From Sipunculus nudus (Eukaryota > Annelida > Sipuncula > Golfingiida > Sipunculidae): DNA of 64,000 nt. The position numbers were made by a program, and so were the translations under genes. The stretch spans positions 31,092,956-31,156,955 of the forward strand of contig CM049318.1 of assembly GCA_026874595.1 (NCBI GenBank), read 5' to 3'. The notes below the pieces were generated by a model. It saw only the letters and a program-made list of their open reading frames with translations, did no database searches and was not told the origin of the DNA. The first letter of the stretch is position 1, and every line of letters starts with the position of its first letter. Of the stretch, positions 54,401-63,986 are shown piece after piece.

Positions 54401-54685
54401 CATCATCCACGCTACCTGCGATGCCTTTGTACGCGGAAGTTCCAAACCGGCACACTCACAGCAACGTCTTGCTTTCTGGTACGTGTATGTCTCTTTACTG
54501 CCGTCGCATGTAACACGCTTGTTGTTGACAGTTACCTTACACGATTTAAAAGGGCCGGCCATTTCACTTTCCGTCGGCGCTCCGAACCAACGCCACGAGG
54601 GTGCGGCCTTACGATTGGCCTGTATCTGGCGCGCGATCAATGCCAGAAGAGGCAGGTATAATACTTGTCTGTAAAAAGTGCCCAT
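51463..54685 (-). pseudogene. Giant secreted C-lectin-like/EGF-repeat protein, frame-broken
   Basis: Starts at ATG 54685 with signal peptide MGTFYRQVLYLPLLALIA; the frame above it lacks support. Two similar N-terminal modules (ARRCCECAGLELP...FLCWPK and AKSCCQCAGGRLPVIS...YICVRP) resemble degenerate C-type lectin domains. About 15 or more EGF/laminin-EGF repeats follow (CSCKVGYAGSRCNKLCTNGT, CDCLPGFRGKRCANACLSGQ and similar), as in MEGF/scavenger-receptor-F proteins. The first frame ends at 52,952. The repeats resume in another frame from about 53,019 to 51,463, so a frame change lies within 52,985-53,025. The tail IVVVLLSLRVLLEYV may be a weak anchor. An ancestral host-gene capture is inferred. 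Confidence 0.85.
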
Positions 54686-54786
54686 TTTGTATGACTGGTA
54701 TTTTGTCTCATATATCATGCACGATAGTGTCACACATAGTCACGTGACGAGTGGCTGGTGCCGCTACGGCAAATAAAACAGGGAAC

Positions 54787-55638
54787 ATGTACGTAAGGTA
54801 TCATTGTATACCTAGCGCCACAGGTGTCGGTATATATATCATAAATGTAAGTCCATATGATGTACATGAAGTGATAAACCGTGCGCACATGGGGAGTCGC
54901 AAGCCGTTACCGTGTTACAAATGTCGCACGGAGGGGCACACGCCCGGATCGGATTGCTTAGATACCGGGTTGCGGTTGGAAGATATACACACACTGCCGA
55001 CATTGGACGCGACCGAACCTGACCCTAGTGATGGCATATACTGCACGTTCACTCTGTACCCAGAGGAAATACCTCCTTATGTATGGATGCGGTACGTGCG
55101 GGATAGATATAATGCAGCTGCGTTTACAGGAGAGGTCGTTGCCAAAACACGGCCAGATATACATACAGTAGAAGGCATACACGCATGGATCGAAAAACAA
55201 CGGTCTATTGCTAAGAACATCAAAGCAGGCACGACGGTTCCAGTTCTTTTATCTAAACCTACATGTGCATACACTTCAGAATGTAGATACGTGTACTACA
55301 CGAAACAAACGTTGAGGGATATTTCAGGTGACCTATTGGATGGATTGGATCTTAAAAGCAACGGGCTGTTAAATACACTCTACGAGATGGACATCATGTC
55401 TGATCAGGAACTCTCTTATATCGCCGCAGGGGTGTCCTCCTGCTTTATCGGTATCCGTTTTTTCGATTGGCTGCACCAGCGTCCGCACATGTGGTCTGAT
55501 GTGTGGTATGCCTTGTATGTATCGGGTGAATATGAGAGAGCCGATATGCTCATGACTGCCGTACAGAATCAGGCAAAGCAATATTATGTCGTGACCATTC
55601 CATCATTTGAGGAATACAGGTTCGACCTTAATGACTAA
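54787..55638 (+). CDS. Hypothetical protein with zinc-knuckle-like CxxC-H-C
   Basis: 283 residues from ATG 54787 (MYVRYHCIPSATGVG); the frame opens earlier only at GTG 54751. Residues 40-65 include CYKCRTEGHTPGSDC, a C-x2-C-x4-H-x5-C arrangement close to a CCHC zinc knuckle. The rest is a mixed alpha/beta globular domain with YCTFTLYPEEIPPYVWMRYV and a C-terminal helical part (FFDWLHQRPHMWSDVWYALY). AATAAA at 55,667. It is head-to-head with the EGF-repeat gene, only about 100 bases away, so the promoters must overlap. No family recognised. Confidence 0.7.
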   Translation: MYVRYHCIPSATGVGIYIINVSPYDVHEVINRAHMGSRKPLPCYKCRTEGHTPGSDCLDTGLRLEDIHTLPTLDATEPDPSDGIYCTFTLYPEEIPPYVWMRYVRDRYNAAAFTGEVVAKTRPDIHTVEGIHAWIEKQRSIAKNIKAGTTVPVLLSKPTCAYTSECRYVYYTKQTLRDISGDLLDGLDLKSNGLLNTLYEMDIMSDQELSYIAAGVSSCFIGIRFFDWLHQRPHMWSDVWYALYVSGEYERADMLMTAVQNQAKQYYVVTIPSFEEYRFDLND

Positions 55639-55895
55639 ACTGACGAGGACAGATTCCTTGTGAGGAAAATAAATACGACATCTCTGCACTAGTGTACACA
55701 CCGACGTCTGCTCCCGGCATATGGTGTCCATTTATCGTCCTGTACAGTGCAGTCCCATCGTGTATATCTCTAGCCTCGAATGTTAAAGTATTTGTGAAAC
55801 GCAGACCATGGTTAAAGTCGCCAGCAAACATTTCACGTCTCGTGCATAAGCGCAATTCCATTGGTTTGCACGATAGAGGACGATTTCAGATTGCA

Positions 55896-56327
55896 ATGGG
55901 TACCCGCCCGTACATGGCGTTGACCTATCTGACCGTGGTTTCTTTGATGTTGTTTGTGCTACCCGGAGTCAAGTTAAGGGGTACGTTTCCGTTTGCCTTG
56001 GCCAAACAACTTCTCACTGACCGCTATAAAGTAGATCCCGTGCAGGATTGTAAACGTATAGGGGAAAATTGCACGGCGTCGGACATGTGCTGTGGAACCC
56101 CTCGAGTCTTGTGCGTTTGGAAGGTCAGGGAGGTGGACCAAACACCAGTTAGAGGTTATCCTGTGTGCAAACTGTGGTATTGGGGGACAAAACCCGCTCC
56201 TGTGATGTGGGCGGAACACACCGGTACTGTTGGTGTCAACACAAACAGGAATCATGTACGAACAAACGAGAACGACAAGACCTCCAGTAACCAAGAAGAT
56301 GATGAAATTTCGGGAGATGGAGGGTAA
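55896..56327 (+). CDS. Small secreted protein with cystine-knot-like cysteine pattern
   Basis: 143 residues from ATG 55896, chosen because a signal peptide follows (TRPYMALTYLTVVSLMLFVL). The upstream open frame (55692-55895) looks untranslated. Residues 50-95 show six cysteines as C-x6-C-x5-CC-x6-C-x17-C (DCKRIGENC, DMCCGTPRVLC, YPVCKLW), the spacing class of inhibitor-cystine-knot (knottin) peptides. The C-terminal tail is acidic and Asn-rich (TNENDKTSSNQEDDEISGDG). Secretion is well supported. A receptor- or channel-binding activity, if any, is only inference from the scaffold. Confidence 0.65.
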   Translation: MGTRPYMALTYLTVVSLMLFVLPGVKLRGTFPFALAKQLLTDRYKVDPVQDCKRIGENCTASDMCCGTPRVLCVWKVREVDQTPVRGYPVCKLWYWGTKPAPVMWAEHTGTVGVNTNRNHVRTNENDKTSSNQEDDEISGDGG

Positions 56328-56566
56328 AGCTTACATGGAACTGTTGGCCGTGGCCAATACATTTGTTTAATCAACCATTTTCCGTACATATACGCAGCGT
56401 AATATGCCATGAACCTATTTGCATATACCGAAACTGGTAATGGTGATCACGTGATAGCTACGAGTCATATATATTACACTCGTCACACGGGGTAAACCGC
56501 GTGCGTCATTTGGTATATGCGGGGGCAGTGAACTGACAGTGATCACCGCGTGGCCTCTTTACCGGC

Positions 56567-57970
56567 ATGGAAAAACGTGTCCACCATGAGAGGTATCGTC
56601 TCCACAAGCAAGAACTGGTGTCAGAACTCACAAAGTTGTACACAGTGCAGAGATGTCGCGAGTTTGCTGCATGGAAATCTGCAGCGGCTAAAAACCCTTT
56701 ACTTCGGAGAGCAGTTTCATCCTGGACCGCACATACGGGACATGTGTCACCCAAGGTGTTCCAGACGTTCGAATCGTACAACAAGGGCGTGATAGCCCCG
56801 GTCCTGGCAAACCTCGACCGCTGCCACGCCCGTTCGACAACGGCTGGTGAACGGTTCCACACGCGACTACAAAATCGTCTCTATAAAGTTACCAATTTGA
56901 AAGACGTGGTAGAAATCGCATTCGGAAATGCCCTATTTTGGCAAGCATCGAGTTCCGTGCAGGCCGCACACGCCGAATCAAACGCCAGGGGGTTTATACT
57001 AAGGGCGCTGACCATGTTGGAATGTTATCCGTTTAAAAAAGGCGAAGACATACCTACGCCTGTTTTATTACAATGGGCCAAAGATGTTAAAGTTACCGTT
57101 GTATGTGAAACACCCGTCGGACCGCACATCCCAATATCAAACGTCGGTACTGCCTCAACAGAAAGCAACAGACCTTTGCCGACATGCAACTCTGTGAGGT
57201 GGCCACCACGTCGGAAAGTAAAACGGATGGATGCGAAGAAGCGCCTACAGCTGAAAGGGACGAGACGGCCGGATGTGGTACTGCTGGCCGCACACCCCAA
57301 AGGCCGTTGCGCATGGGTGTGTGTGGTCGAAGTGAAAAGTATCGGCTTCAACGCAAGTGTCCATAAACAGGATCTCATCCGCTCGCAATATCAACAAGTC
57401 GCCAGGACGTTCAAGTACTCCAGTATAGTGTCGCCTGTCTTTTCAAAAGAACGAATTACGTTCGCGTGTCAATCGGCGTTTTACCAGGTTTGCGACACTA
57501 CCTGGCGCCTGCGCGAGTTCTTGCATCGATCATCCGCAGCGCACTGGAGAAAGCGTGCACAGCAACAGCACCGCATACACGCACTTCGCGTTCGTTTCAG
57601 TTCATACGTGTGGGTTGGAAAGACGTGCTGTCGCGTGAGACGTTTCACTGTTAAGGAAAAAGCAGATGCCACAAACGATAAAAGGGACAGCGCATCCGAG
57701 CGAACATTTCAACCTCAAACAGGCTGTGGAGACGGGGGCCAATTCTCGAACGTGGCCTTTTCAGAAATGGTGTTCTGCTCTCAAGAATGCGGATATGTTC
57801 TTCCTATTGGCGAAGGACTAAGCAACTGTGAAGGCGGCGCCCCCGCAGGGCCCATATGTACGTTCCGCGCACCAACTGACCTGTCTGTGCTCGAACACGC
57901 CGACCGCTACACAAAAGCGATGTATGAACTGGTGACAACCGTCTGCCCGATTGAGAAGTACACACAGTAG
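56567..57970 (+). CDS. PD-(D/E)XK nuclease-like protein (possible UL24-type)
   Basis: 467 residues from ATG 56567. Residues 235-257 read RRPDVVLL, a spacer, then VCVVEVKSIG. This is the PD...ExK active-site pattern (D236, E255, K257), with a helix carrying SQYQQVARTF about 20 residues later, as in many PD-(D/E)XK nucleases. The N-terminal 160 residues are helical and basic (MEKRVHHERYRLHKQEL). The C-terminal third is Cys-containing. Herpesviruses encode a PD-(D/E)XK protein of this kind (UL24), so the match is suggestive, but overall similarity is not evident by eye. A TATA-like 'catatatatt' lies about 100 bases upstream. DNA cleavage is inferred. Confidence 0.65.
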   Translation: MEKRVHHERYRLHKQELVSELTKLYTVQRCREFAAWKSAAAKNPLLRRAVSSWTAHTGHVSPKVFQTFESYNKGVIAPVLANLDRCHARSTTAGERFHTRLQNRLYKVTNLKDVVEIAFGNALFWQASSSVQAAHAESNARGFILRALTMLECYPFKKGEDIPTPVLLQWAKDVKVTVVCETPVGPHIPISNVGTASTESNRPLPTCNSVRWPPRRKVKRMDAKKRLQLKGTRRPDVVLLAAHPKGRCAWVCVVEVKSIGFNASVHKQDLIRSQYQQVARTFKYSSIVSPVFSKERITFACQSAFYQVCDTTWRLREFLHRSSAAHWRKRAQQQHRIHALRVRFSSYVWVGKTCCRVRRFTVKEKADATNDKRDSASERTFQPQTGCGDGGQFSNVAFSEMVFCSQECGYVLPIGEGLSNCEGGAPAGPICTFRAPTDLSVLEHADRYTKAMYELVTTVCPIEKYTQ

Positions 57971-58145
57971 CGTAGAGTGCTAATAATATTCAACTGCACG
58001 GGTACCTCAAAGATCAGGATGCATATGGGGCAGCAGGTTAGACTGATAGAGCATGTAGGCGCCCGCTTGTCTCGCATGGTCAATGGCATGCGGTGGCTTT
58101 ATTGGCTTAGAGTTGGAGGTTCCTGACACACATATCACTTTATGA
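57971..58145. other. Short intergenic spacer
   Basis: No gene seen. 'ggctttattggc' at 58,093 is a possible minus-strand AATAAA. Confidence 0.4.
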
Positions 58146-60764
58146 ATGCGGTCTTCTCATGCCATGGCTCAATGGCGCGGAGATCCACATGATACTACTA
58201 GCGGACGAAGAAGAAGTGATCATTTGTTCGAAAATGGCACACTGGAGTCGGACAAAGAGTTCCACCGCAGGCTTGAAATACTGGACAGCGGGACGTGTTC
58301 TGGTGCTAACATTTCTGCGTGGACACCTGACAACGCCGTCATGTCACAGTCTACCGCCAATAACCGTTTGCCTCCCTTGTACCATGTTTTACTGGTTCAT
58401 TCCGCTCGTACCAGGGAGAGTCTGAGGACTGCAAGACTCAAAATGCGCACCATGAGGGACGGGTACCTACCGCTTTTACGGCTGAAAGCGAAACGGCTGC
58501 ACGATGAAGCTGTGACAGACGTCCACGACCGATACCGGACAGAGTTGTTGGACCTCATACGGTTAATGGAACCGGGGACCCAGGACGCGCTCTGCATCGC
58601 CGGGGAAAGGGTTAAGGGGTTAGCCGAAGACTTTTTACGACGGACCACAGGCGACACCGCCCGTGCGGCTGAACTCACGGATGCACTCATGGGACATTTG
58701 ACAACACTGAACGACGCATTCAGTCGACGGCCTCCAGAAATGGTCCATCCAGAGGAAGAGGACCAGCGCAGGTCTCGTAGCCCATTGCGTCAACCAACAT
58801 CACGACCCTGCCCTGATGAACTGATGAGTCATGGAAACAAAGCAGACGCTTCTGTTCCCCCGCTCGTGGAGCAGCTGGTGCCCATGATGGTAAAAACGGT
58901 AGATGGCCAGACACGTACTAAAAGGGCTTTGCAGACAATGAACATGTCAAAACGCGCGTTGCTTACGTGCCGCCAACGTTTACCTGCATTCCAACTTCCG
59001 ACCGAGCATGCGAAAAGAGTACTCGCGGCTTCCACGCAACAGTGTGATCGCCCAGCATTGCCCGTGTACGGTCCCGAGACACATTTACTTTTCCATATGA
59101 TTACGTCAAAGGGGAAAAAAATAAAGGATTTCACCAGGTCACGTTTGTCCAGTTTGCAAGAGACATTGCTCCGGCATGAAATGGGACCAACCGACCCGTC
59201 CTTGGCTAACGTGAACCTGGTCCCGCCAGGCCGCCAGGGAAGCAGCGGGGCCTGGAGGGTGCCACAGGACAGTAAGGGTTCTTTCGTTACCGTCGCACCA
59301 GCATTCGTGCTCGCTGTCAACAACGCCGTGGCAGATGTCGGAACGTTGACCCACCAACTGGACTGTGATGCGAACCGGCACTTCTCGGACCTCTACGCCG
59401 GCGTTTGGTACCTGTACGCTTGGTATGAGATATCGCAAAATAACCGTCAGATACAATATGTGATGTCCCGCAGGTGGGCGGATGTCGTGGCGAGCACGCC
59501 AGTGGCTCTCGAGTGTTACTACGACATGTTCCTGACGGGGTTCAAATGCGGAAAGAAGGATTTAGGTTACAGACCACTGTTGCAAACTGGAATGGAATGG
59601 GAGGCCCTCCCTCCTTTAGGAGGTTTTCCAACGGCCGCTTCCGTATCGGGTTCTGTTGCTGCCACGACAGGTAACGATCCATGCTGGGAGGGCATACAAA
59701 ATGACGTGTCCGAGTCCCAGAGGGAAGCAAGTGAAAGTCATATGACGCACGCGGACCCCTTGAACCAAAAGGCAGACTGGACACCTTACGTCGTGTGGCC
59801 ACAGCCATCGTACGGCAGTGCGGAAAAGCTAATGACGTCCTCATGCCACACGGCAGACATGCTGTACACTATGGTCTTTGGTGCCACGCCCAGGGACGAG
59901 GAAGGGAACCCGAGCTACCGGTTAGAGGACAGGCCCATTCAGGCCGTTCTGACAGACGAGAACGCATCAGATGACTGCAGGGGCGTCTTCTACGCGTTGT
60001 ACAAGTACAGTAGCGTTCGGCGAGCAGCAGTGCTAGGGATTAACGTCACGCTGCTGCTGTACGCTATAGGATGGCACCGGACTAAACAAACATGGGAAGC
60101 GTTTACTTCATCTATTTTGATGTATTTGAAAGGTATGGATCGCCGAGTCACCACATCAAGCGCTTTCCCCGGTTTATGGCTTTTGTGTCTGCTGAACGAC
60201 AGGCAAGACCTGGCGGGTGCAGTCAAAGCGTACGAGGAAGAATGGGCCAAGCGTAGAGAAACAGAGAGTGCTGCTGAATCACGGGACACACTATACATCC
60301 CCGGAATGGAGATGCACGAATGGATGGACAGGCAATACGACGGGGCACCTTACGCTTTGTTAGTTCTTCGCCAGCTTGTATACAACCTGACAGATATTGA
60401 TAAACTCTCCGCAGATATATGTTTGGACCCTACTGCAACTCTCCGCCTTGATGGTAAAAGACACAACAAAAAGTCACAGAAACTTGCAAAAATACGGTCC
60501 TCTGTTCTGTTACTGCGCAACATAGCATTTCAGGAGGTTGAAAAAAATATAAACGCTTTGGGAATTTGTACGGCATCAAACATACAAGAGGGCACAGCAG
60601 CACACACAAAATGGTACATACTAAAGAACGCCATATACACCACCATGTACATGTTCAAACCCTTCGCAAACAATCTGTACTCGACCCCCAAAGGTCATGA
60701 TTACGTATGGCAATTCATAACACAAGGTTTCACGCATAAGGAAGAACCCAATGTTTTTATGTGA
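58146..60764 (+). CDS. Large hypothetical protein with N-terminal helical region, probable virion or regulatory protein
   Basis: 872 residues from ATG 58146 (a second Met at codon 7). Residues about 85-195 are long helices rich in Arg/Leu/Glu (RESLRTARLKMRTMRDGYLP, VHDRYRTELLDLIRLMEPGT). Next comes an acidic/basic hinge (HPEEEDQRRSRSPLRQ). The larger C-terminal part is globular (WYLYAWYEISQNNRQIQYVM, RGVFYALYKYSSVRRAAVLG, LLLYAIGWHRTKQTW) and has no transmembrane segment long enough to be convincing. AATAAA at 60,906. The frame is intact. Size and layout would suit a tegument, portal or scaffold protein, but I recognise no family. Confidence 0.75.
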   Translation: MRSSHAMAQWRGDPHDTTSGRRRSDHLFENGTLESDKEFHRRLEILDSGTCSGANISAWTPDNAVMSQSTANNRLPPLYHVLLVHSARTRESLRTARLKMRTMRDGYLPLLRLKAKRLHDEAVTDVHDRYRTELLDLIRLMEPGTQDALCIAGERVKGLAEDFLRRTTGDTARAAELTDALMGHLTTLNDAFSRRPPEMVHPEEEDQRRSRSPLRQPTSRPCPDELMSHGNKADASVPPLVEQLVPMMVKTVDGQTRTKRALQTMNMSKRALLTCRQRLPAFQLPTEHAKRVLAASTQQCDRPALPVYGPETHLLFHMITSKGKKIKDFTRSRLSSLQETLLRHEMGPTDPSLANVNLVPPGRQGSSGAWRVPQDSKGSFVTVAPAFVLAVNNAVADVGTLTHQLDCDANRHFSDLYAGVWYLYAWYEISQNNRQIQYVMSRRWADVVASTPVALECYYDMFLTGFKCGKKDLGYRPLLQTGMEWEALPPLGGFPTAASVSGSVAATTGNDPCWEGIQNDVSESQREASESHMTHADPLNQKADWTPYVVWPQPSYGSAEKLMTSSCHTADMLYTMVFGATPRDEEGNPSYRLEDRPIQAVLTDENASDDCRGVFYALYKYSSVRRAAVLGINVTLLLYAIGWHRTKQTWEAFTSSILMYLKGMDRRVTTSSAFPGLWLLCLLNDRQDLAGAVKAYEEEWAKRRETESAAESRDTLYIPGMEMHEWMDRQYDGAPYALLVLRQLVYNLTDIDKLSADICLDPTATLRLDGKRHNKKSQKLAKIRSSVLLLRNIAFQEVEKNINALGICTASNIQEGTAAHTKWYILKNAIYTTMYMFKPFANNLYSTPKGHDYVWQFITQGFTHKEEPNVFM

Positions 60765-60995
60765 ATGTCGTATTCGAGAATGACATCCATACACACGCAT
60801 ACTTATACACATTTGAATAGATTCACAAGAGATATTGCATAATGCTTAAGTATAATATGTCAAACTGATATTTTGTGAACACTGTTGCTTTATATTATAT
60901 ATCAACAATAAAACAGTTGTATGTCCATGATCTATTGTTTGTTATACATACATAGATATGTGTGTGTGTTGAAACATTAGTTTATATTTTGCTAT
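60765..60995. other. Spacer between two convergent genes
   Basis: AT-rich, with AATAAA at 60,906 for the plus-strand gene and a TG run at 60,960. No coding sequence. Confidence 0.6.
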
Positions 60996-63986
60996 TTAAA
61001 GTTTGTAAGGTTCGACAGCGGGGGTGAGTCCTGATGTGGAGGTCCACGCCTGACACGTCATTTCTAATGTGTCCCACGGCACCTGCTGCTGCTTTTCGTT
61101 CACGTCTCCGTCAACAGCCCACAAGGCGTGGCGTTTCTGTTGAAGCCATGTGAAATAAGCGTAAACGCCATTTACAGGTGACAAGGACCCAACTGACGGG
61201 TCGGCTGTGCAGTCGTACAAAGCGGACACGAAATCGCCATTGCGGGACCTGTAAGCTGTGCTTTGCCCGCTGAGAACAGAATCGGTCTTCCGCCCTACCC
61301 TGCCAAAACGGTCAGTTGGTCCGTGGCGTGCTCGTTGTGCGCAAGGGTCGTAATCGGCCGAGCACAACTGCAATGGTTTACACGCTGCAGGCGAAAACCG
61401 TTTGCGGAGTGTGCGCGCCAGCTGCGGCATATGGGGCCCGCTCCCGACGGCCACTGAACCCCACGTATATACCAACGGGCAGTCTTCAGACTGATCGCAA
61501 TCTCCCTCCGAAGCGGTGCTTTTTTCTGCGCGGCCCCGCGTGTCTCTCAAGTTGTAGACGCACGAAATCAGACGTGACGCCAGAAAATTTAATGGGCACT
61601 CATTGGCGCGTTCCGTGTTTTGCATGGCCCTCTGCATTGCAAGGTCGAGCTCTCCTACGCTTTCAATGACACGCCGATGGGACTCCACCAGTGCATGCAG
61701 GGTGTGTGGGTTGCTGGCTTTCGGGTACGTGGCGGAACAGCATTTGTGAAGATTGCACGGCAAAGACGCGGTGACTGACCTGTTTTCATCAACGTCGGCG
61801 TCCTCGACCGCCACGCATTCCGGCGTCTTGCCCGTGTTGCCCCCCACAGGGGTAACGTGAATATTTTTGATACGTAGACGTGTGGTGCACTTAATTGGGA
61901 CGAGGACAGACAGTGCCACACCTGGAAACTTCCTTGCTTTCACCGCGCGTGTGTACCTGACCATTTTCCCTGGAATGCGTGACACGTTCGTTGGTCCGTG
62001 GTGGTCCACGCAAAAATTAACATTCACGACGACAATACCGGGAACGTTCCGGGTCAAGTGGTGCTGCGCAACCGGGTCGGAAATGTGGGCACACACATGC
62101 CGTTGGAGTTCCGAGAGAAGGAGATTCTGTATACCTCCCCTGTTGTTGTTGGTCCGTTGGATCATGAGCCCTTGACTACGTTGAGCACTTCTAGAGAATG
62201 TTGCACCGGAATGATTTTTTACGGTCCCTTCAGAACTGTACGTGGTCATCCTGGGGCCGCTGAACGTGACGTACACGCGATTCGTATCAAATGCCGTGCC
62301 TCCCCATGCAAGGTGTACGGCACCTGCCGTATCACCGCTTCCAAGTACGGCGCCCCCTTGACTGGAACTGCCCCAGACGGAAATATACGGAGACGCCAGG
62401 GGGATCTTCCCATAAACAGGGTGAGGCATTTTGCAGTCGTCAGAACCCGTCGCACGCCAGACAACCTGGGTGGCATCGTCATTAAAAGACAGACACTGCA
62501 GCACGTGCACATCCAGCAAACCCGGATCGGGTCGCTGGTCTGTGTCTGGAACGCTTGACGCTTGGCGCGCCGACCGATAGACATCACTCAGTGCTTCGTC
62601 TGAATTGAAGGGAGCGGGTACAGGATGGACATTAGGGTTCCGTATAAGATCGTTCAGCGTTTCCAAAATCCCGACGAAGCGCGCAGAAGCTGCAGTGCCC
62701 TCTTGCGCGGTCTGTGGATGATCGTTCTGCCAGTTGTTGGTTTTCCACGGCATAACGTCTCGCCATTCCCTGTGTAGAGACACGGTCGCGGGGACATAGT
62801 GAGCCTTCCACCAGGCTGTGGCCGGACACGAGACGTGACTCTCCGACACGTCTGTCGCATCTCGTGCATGGCCACACTGTCTCGGAGAAACCGCGCAACC
62901 GACTGCAAGATGTAACAGTAACCGTTTGATCTGAACAGACCTGCACCCGAATCCAAGAAGACAACTCGTCGGGTGTCTTTGACCGCTCCCAGACCCATTT
63001 TCCAGGCTGACCTTTTCATGATCTGCCTGCCATTCCAAAATGTCCCAGCATTCAGGGCAAGGTGTTTCAGCCGGCGCAGCTGCTTCAGTCCTTTTGTGAC
63101 AGAAGTGGTCCGTTTCTGGCGCACCTGACGGAAACCAAACCCAGAACATGTCGCTGTTTTTGTTCCATTTCTTTTTAGAAGGTCCAGTCTTCTCATCTTT
63201 CACACAGCTGCGCGGCGAAGTTGATTGGAAACCACCTCGGGTGAGCACGTCGGGAATTAAACTAGACCTGTGGTGCCAAGGCACACTGAAACTGCGGGCC
63301 CGAGGATCGTGGGAACTAGGCGGTTTGAAACGCAAGAGGCCCTGGGACGTACGATATGCTTTAAGGAAGAGGTCGTGCCTGTAAGCCTTTATGCCCGGCA
63401 CGCCTACGAAACCGTCCACCTCCGTGAACGGGATGCAAACCTCATTGGCCTGTCGATTGACTTGGCTCACGAGGTTTCTGCACGTGTTCAACAGGTGGTG
63501 CACAGCATGACATATGTTCCACACACCTTCACCACGTTTGATAAAAGTTACTCTTTCGTTTGCGGCCTGCGCAAGCGCATCTGCGATCTGTTCAGTACGC
63601 AAGATGGCATTGTACTCCCCGAACATGCCTGTGTCTACAGCGTATTGCATCCAGGCGACGTTTGCAGCCTCCCACCACCCCGCTGCTGCGGTACGGCGCA
63701 GAGTCTGAACCGGAATCGGCCGCGCCTTTTCTGCCAGGGCGTTCTGTATGAATACATGGTACTTATGACTGCATATACCTATGGCACGTTCAGGGGACAA
63801 AAGTCTGCACAGGAGATACAAGATTGCTGAATCGGGCACGCGACTCAGAGACGGTAAGCATGCTTCCATTAGCATGCGGTCGAACAACGTGTGGAAGTGT
63901 TCAGCTGGACGCGTGGACGGGTTGCTACCTGACACCGCCCATGAATCTAAATGTGGCTTACAACTGACATGGCCTGAAGGCCACAC
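60996..63986 (-). CDS. Very large hypothetical protein, 5' end probably beyond the window
   Basis: At least 996 codons open on the minus strand, and still open at position 64,000. The apparent start at 63,986 is GTG, and the first ATG lies about 38 codons in. The gene may therefore begin outside. Features: helical N-terminal 200 residues with Trp/Arg-rich parts (RTAAAGWWEAANVAWMQYAV), Cys/His clusters that could bind metal (HFCHKRTE, PCPECWDILEW, SCLLGFGC), and beta-rich middle segments (GIVVVNVNFCVDHHGPTNV, VALSVLVPIKCTTRLRI). It converges with the 872-residue gene. No family recognised. Capsid or tegument identity cannot be claimed. Confidence 0.75.
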   Translation of the reverse strand: MWPSGHVSCKPHLDSWAVSGSNPSTRPAEHFHTLFDRMLMEACLPSLSRVPDSAILYLLCRLLSPERAIGICSHKYHVFIQNALAEKARPIPVQTLRRTAAAGWWEAANVAWMQYAVDTGMFGEYNAILRTEQIADALAQAANERVTFIKRGEGVWNICHAVHHLLNTCRNLVSQVNRQANEVCIPFTEVDGFVGVPGIKAYRHDLFLKAYRTSQGLLRFKPPSSHDPRARSFSVPWHHRSSLIPDVLTRGGFQSTSPRSCVKDEKTGPSKKKWNKNSDMFWVWFPSGAPETDHFCHKRTEAAAPAETPCPECWDILEWQADHEKVSLENGSGSGQRHPTSCLLGFGCRSVQIKRLLLHLAVGCAVSPRQCGHARDATDVSESHVSCPATAWWKAHYVPATVSLHREWRDVMPWKTNNWQNDHPQTAQEGTAASARFVGILETLNDLIRNPNVHPVPAPFNSDEALSDVYRSARQASSVPDTDQRPDPGLLDVHVLQCLSFNDDATQVVWRATGSDDCKMPHPVYGKIPLASPYISVWGSSSQGGAVLGSGDTAGAVHLAWGGTAFDTNRVYVTFSGPRMTTYSSEGTVKNHSGATFSRSAQRSQGLMIQRTNNNRGGIQNLLLSELQRHVCAHISDPVAQHHLTRNVPGIVVVNVNFCVDHHGPTNVSRIPGKMVRYTRAVKARKFPGVALSVLVPIKCTTRLRIKNIHVTPVGGNTGKTPECVAVEDADVDENRSVTASLPCNLHKCCSATYPKASNPHTLHALVESHRRVIESVGELDLAMQRAMQNTERANECPLNFLASRLISCVYNLRDTRGRAEKSTASEGDCDQSEDCPLVYTWGSVAVGSGPHMPQLARTLRKRFSPAACKPLQLCSADYDPCAQRARHGPTDRFGRVGRKTDSVLSGQSTAYRSRNGDFVSALYDCTADPSVGSLSPVNGVYAYFTWLQQKRHALWAVDGDVNEKQQQVPWDTLEMTCQAWTSTSGLTPAVEPYKL

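Noticed and set aside
54078-54674. 198-codon plus-strand frame opposite the EGF-repeat gene
   Set aside because: Shadow of the real minus-strand gene, which has a clear cysteine pattern and signal peptide.
55692-55895. Upstream extension of the cystine-knot gene
   Set aside because: Opens at GTG, lacks protein-like features, and would bury the signal peptide at 55,896.
61998-62558. 186-codon plus-strand frame inside the 996-codon gene
   Set aside because: Antisense shadow; the minus-strand frame is far longer and continuous.
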